From contig JALWEA010000508.1 of the NCBI GenBank assembly GCA_027039465.1, forward strand, positions 1 to 7,880: DNA of 7,880 bases. Direction: 5' to 3'. The stretch's first letter is position 1. Each line of letters starts with the position of its first letter. This DNA is from Calditrichia bacterium. Its GTDB lineage: Bacteria > Calditrichota > Calditrichia > Calditrichales > Calditrichaceae. A model generated the notes under the pieces. That model was not told the DNA's origin and did no database searches. It saw only the letters and a list, made by a program, of their open reading frames with translations. The position numbers and the translations under genes were made by a program. Below, one piece after another: positions 5,907 to 7,880 of the stretch.

Positions 5907-6099
5907 GTTTTAGCCACATCCTTTAGGACGTGGATTAAAGGGAAACGAAGGATGAATTATCAGGGCGTTTTCGTCCTTTTTACAGAAGTGAAGCAAAAAT
6001 AAAAAGATTTTCTAAATAAGAAGGTTTTTAATAACGCCCTAAAGGGCGAAAATATTTGAGGTTCGTCCGGTTGTCCCCATCGTAAACGATGGGGCTAAC
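5907..6099 (+). mobile_element. Internally deleted REP/IS200-like element (copy 4)
   Basis: This 193-bp unit starts with GTTTTAG followed by the left hairpin CCACATCC-TTTA-GGACGTGG (5914-5933, one mismatch). The inner left hairpin is GGGCG-TTTT-CGTCC (5963-5976, one G-T pair). An A-rich stretch (about 5991-6034) has only faint likeness to the transposase 3' end. It is followed by the perfect right hairpins CGCCC-TAAA-GGGCG (6035-6048) and CCCCATCG-TAAA-CGATGGGG (6075-6094) and CTAAC (6095-6099). Its right end is closest to copy 1: both share TTCGTCCGGTTGT before the outer hairpin. Confidence 0.65.
5962..5981 (+). terminator. Possible terminator-like hairpin
   Basis: The inner left hairpin of copy 4 (A-GGGCG-TTTT-CGTCC-T) is followed by a run of five T (5977-5981), which gives it the look of a weak intrinsic terminator about 175 nt after the transposase stop codon. 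The stem is only 5-6 bp with one G-U pair, and the hairpin belongs to a repeat family, so termination may be incidental. Confidence 0.25.
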
Positions 6100-6544
6100 A
6101 AACAAGTACTTTGAACATTAAATTCTATAATCGAAGATCGAGCGTTTGTCTCTAACATTTTTAGTTATTGTTTTCTTCCTTAAACATTCCACCTAACCCA
6201 TTTGCTGTTAAACCTGGGGAAGTAAATTATCCTTGTGACTTTCAAAGATCTTTGGTCGGAATTTTCCAAATCACATCTTATTCGGCGAAATTTAAATACT
6301 TCGGTTAAAAAATATTTAAAAAACGCAACAATCTACCCACGTTAAAAAGCGCTTGCCTTCCAAAGGATTTGTTTTATTAAGTTTCATGTTTTAAAATAGA
6401 TGTGGTCGTGGGACGTATCGGGGCACGTATACGGTATCAGCTCCGAATGCCAATATTCCAAAGTCACTATCTCATGAATCCATGGCGCAGCCGTAGTAAC
6501 GAACTTTGGAATGACACTTTAACAATATTGATGAGAAAATCAAT
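6100..6544. other. Gene-free interval of 445 nt upstream of the fused synthase gene
   Basis: No credible gene is seen on either strand. The first 250 nt are A/T-rich. The part nearest the gene holds CGTATACG (6426-6433) and a 10-bp inverted pair ATTCCAAAGT (6455-6464) / ACTTTGGAAT (6503-6512) separated by 38 nt. The promoter of the downstream gene must lie here unless transcription enters from the array, but I could not assign boxes with confidence. Confidence 0.55.
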
Positions 6545-6546
6545 AT
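6525..6546 (+). promoter_or_regulatory. Hairpin overlapping the start codon
   Basis: ATATTGAT (6525-6532) pairs with ATCAATAT (6539-6546) around a GAGAAA loop. The last two stem bases are the A and T of the ATG at 6545. The only purine-rich stretch before the start (GATGAGAAA) is partly in the loop. The fold is A/T-rich and weak, so an effect on translation, or a role as a DNA operator, is only possible. Confidence 0.35.
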
Positions 6547-7880
6547 GAAACCCAATCCTTCTGTTTCGCAAAAATCGCTGTTGATCTTTTTCTTCCTTTC
6601 CGGCTTTACGGCGACGGCTCTGCAAATTGTTTATCTGAGAGAATTTCTTTCTCTGTTTTACGGAAACGAGCTTTCCATCGGCTTATTCATGTTTAGCTGG
6701 ATGCTCTGGACGGCGGTCGGTAGTTTTCTGTTCGGAAAGGTCAAACAACCCGAACGTTACATTCATGCCCATCTGTTTCTGTTCAGTTTGATCATTCCCG
6801 TAACTTCATTGGCTTTACAATATTTGCGATTTCAGGCGCAACCCGTTATCGGTACGTTGCCCGATTTGTTGTCCACACTGAGTACGGCTTTCCTGGCGCT
6901 GTTTTTATTCGGATTGTTTTCCGGCGGACTTTTTCCGTTGTACACCGGTTTACTTAAAAAGGCGCGGGCTCAAAGCGCCGAAATTTCCGGCGGACGCGTA
7001 TACTTGTGGGAAACCATCGGCTCGGCGGTTAGCGGACTTTTGGCCGGACTTTGGCTGATTCGTCTTTTCTCCTCACGTGATTTGATCGTCGGTTTTGCTC
7101 TGCTGAATTTTTTGATTGCCTTTTATTTGGTTTGGATATTGGTGAACAAACAACGGGCCTTTTCGGCTTCCATGTTTGCACTTATTTTCTTAAGTGAAAT
7201 GGTCATGTTTGTAAAATCGGATGCCCGCTTAACGGCTCGCTTTTGGGACGGCCTGCAAATTCAGGAAAGGCGTTCTTCCTATTACGGCGAATTAACCCTG
7301 ACTTCCCTAGGCAAATCGCAAACCCTCTACCAAAACGGCGTGCCTCTTTTTACGGTTCCGGAAGAGCAAACCGCCGAAGAAACCGTTCACTATGCTTTGC
7401 TTTTGCATCCCCGTCCGCAAAAAATCCTGCTCATCGGCGGCGGATTTTCCGGCGCACTCTTTGAAGTATTAAAATACCAATCAGTTACTTCGTTGGATTA
7501 TGTGGAATTAGATCCTGAGATCGTACGCCTTTACCGAAAACATTTTCCGGCCTTGTGGGATTCCTTGCAACGGGACGGCCGCGTTCGTTTTCATCTGACT
7601 GACGGACGTTTGTTTCTGCAAAAAACGTCCCAAAAGTTCGATGTCATTATTACTGCTCTGCCTGATCCGTTTACGGTGCAACTGAACCGTTTTTACACGC
7701 GTGAGTTTTTCCGTTTGGTAAACCGCCATTTACGCAAAGGCGGCATTTTTTCATTTCGAATTACCGGAGCGGAAAATTTTATCGATCAAAACCATGCCCG
7801 TTACATTCAATGCATTCACCGGTCGTTTCAACCCGTTTTCAGGCAAATGGCTTTTTTACCTGGTGGTAAAATTTATTTCT
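6545..7880 (+). CDS. Membrane-fused spermidine-synthase-like protein (3' end outside window)
   Basis: The open frame runs 445 residues from ATG 6545 to the window edge without a stop, so the C-terminus is missing. Residues 12-224 hold about seven hydrophobic helices. Residues about 238-445 form a spermidine-synthase-like Rossmann domain. Visible there are YGELTL (247-252), ILLIGGGFSGALFEVLKY (nucleotide/decarboxy-SAM-type glycine loop, 294-311), YVELDPEIV with acidic Glu321 and Asp323, DGR.FL (353-357) and LPDP with Asp374. In true spermidine synthases an Asp also precedes by three residues (DxxDP). Here that position is Thr370 or Ala371, so classical polyamine synthesis is doubtful. Bacterial fusions of this kind are known but poorly characterised. 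The start has a weak ribosome binding site. It has no operon partner in the window. The fold assignment is good, the reaction unknown. Confidence 0.85.
   Translation, partial: MKPNPSVSQKSLLIFFFLSGFTATALQIVYLREFLSLFYGNELSIGLFMFSWMLWTAVGSFLFGKVKQPERYIHAHLFLFSLIIPVTSLALQYLRFQAQPVIGTLPDLLSTLSTAFLALFLFGLFSGGLFPLYTGLLKKARAQSAEISGGRVYLWETIGSAVSGLLAGLWLIRLFSSRDLIVGFALLNFLIAFYLVWILVNKQRAFSASMFALIFLSEMVMFVKSDARLTARFWDGLQIQERRSSYYGELTLTSLGKSQTLYQNGVPLFTVPEEQTAEETVHYALLLHPRPQKILLIGGGFSGALFEVLKYQSVTSLDYVELDPEIVRLYRKHFPALWDSLQRDGRVRFHLTDGRLFLQKTSQKFDVIITALPDPFTVQLNRFYTREFFRLVNRHLRKGGIFSFRITGAENFIDQNHARYIQCIHRSFQPVFRQMAFLPGGKIYF

Noticed and set aside
4872..6099. CRISPR array
   Set aside because: The repeats are spaced about 220-670 nt apart, vary in sequence, contain several hairpins each and surround a transposase; there are no short regular spacers and no cas genes.
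7243..7464. Plus-strand open frame of 73 codons
   Set aside because: It is in another frame of the membrane-fused synthase gene, which is open across the whole stretch and carries clear family motifs.

Overview
The window comes from a bacterial chromosome of moderate GC content. It carries four complete plus-strand genes, one gene cut by the right edge, and two repeat-rich non-coding zones. The gene families and the repeat style suggest a member of the FCB group, possibly a Calditrichota- or Ignavibacteriota-like bacterium. The evidence is a POT-like MFS carrier, an SGNH hydrolase with TPRs, a membrane-fused spermidine-synthase-like protein and a Y1 transposase inside palindromic repeats. This placement is an inference; there is no rRNA or other taxonomic marker.

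Layout. 88-1731 is a 547-aa POT-like MFS transporter. 1732-2474 has no convincing gene but holds a MITE-like element with 20-bp terminal inverted repeats (1838-1949), a second repeat-like segment bounded by CTGTCATT/AATGACAG (1990-2280), and degenerate simple repeats. 2475-4352 (SGNH hydrolase with TPRs) and 4373-4843 (Bcp-type peroxiredoxin) are 20 nt apart and probably form one transcription unit.

4872-6099 is the most interesting region. It is a cluster of four related elements around one intact IS200-like/RAYT-like Y1 (HUH) transposase gene (5338-5787). The intact copy (5244-5855) is bounded by inverted 25-nt ends. Each end is a hairpin with a GTTAG foot (CTAAC on the other side). The left hairpins have TTTA loops and the right hairpins have the complementary TAAA loops. 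The left and right outer hairpins differ only at paired positions, so both folds are kept. Two neighbours (5016-5183 and 5907-6099) look like internally deleted derivatives, one retaining a recognisable piece of the transposase 3' end, and 4872-4962 is a lone right end. This resembles the REP/BIME plus RAYT arrangement known mainly from proteobacteria, with a GTTAG foot instead of GTAG.

6100-6544 is a gene-free stretch with an inverted repeat and a hairpin that includes the next start codon. 6545-7880 is the 5' part of a seven-helix membrane protein fused to a spermidine-synthase-like domain; its 3' end lies outside the window. Apart from the SGNH-peroxiredoxin pair, nothing shows that the genes share a pathway.
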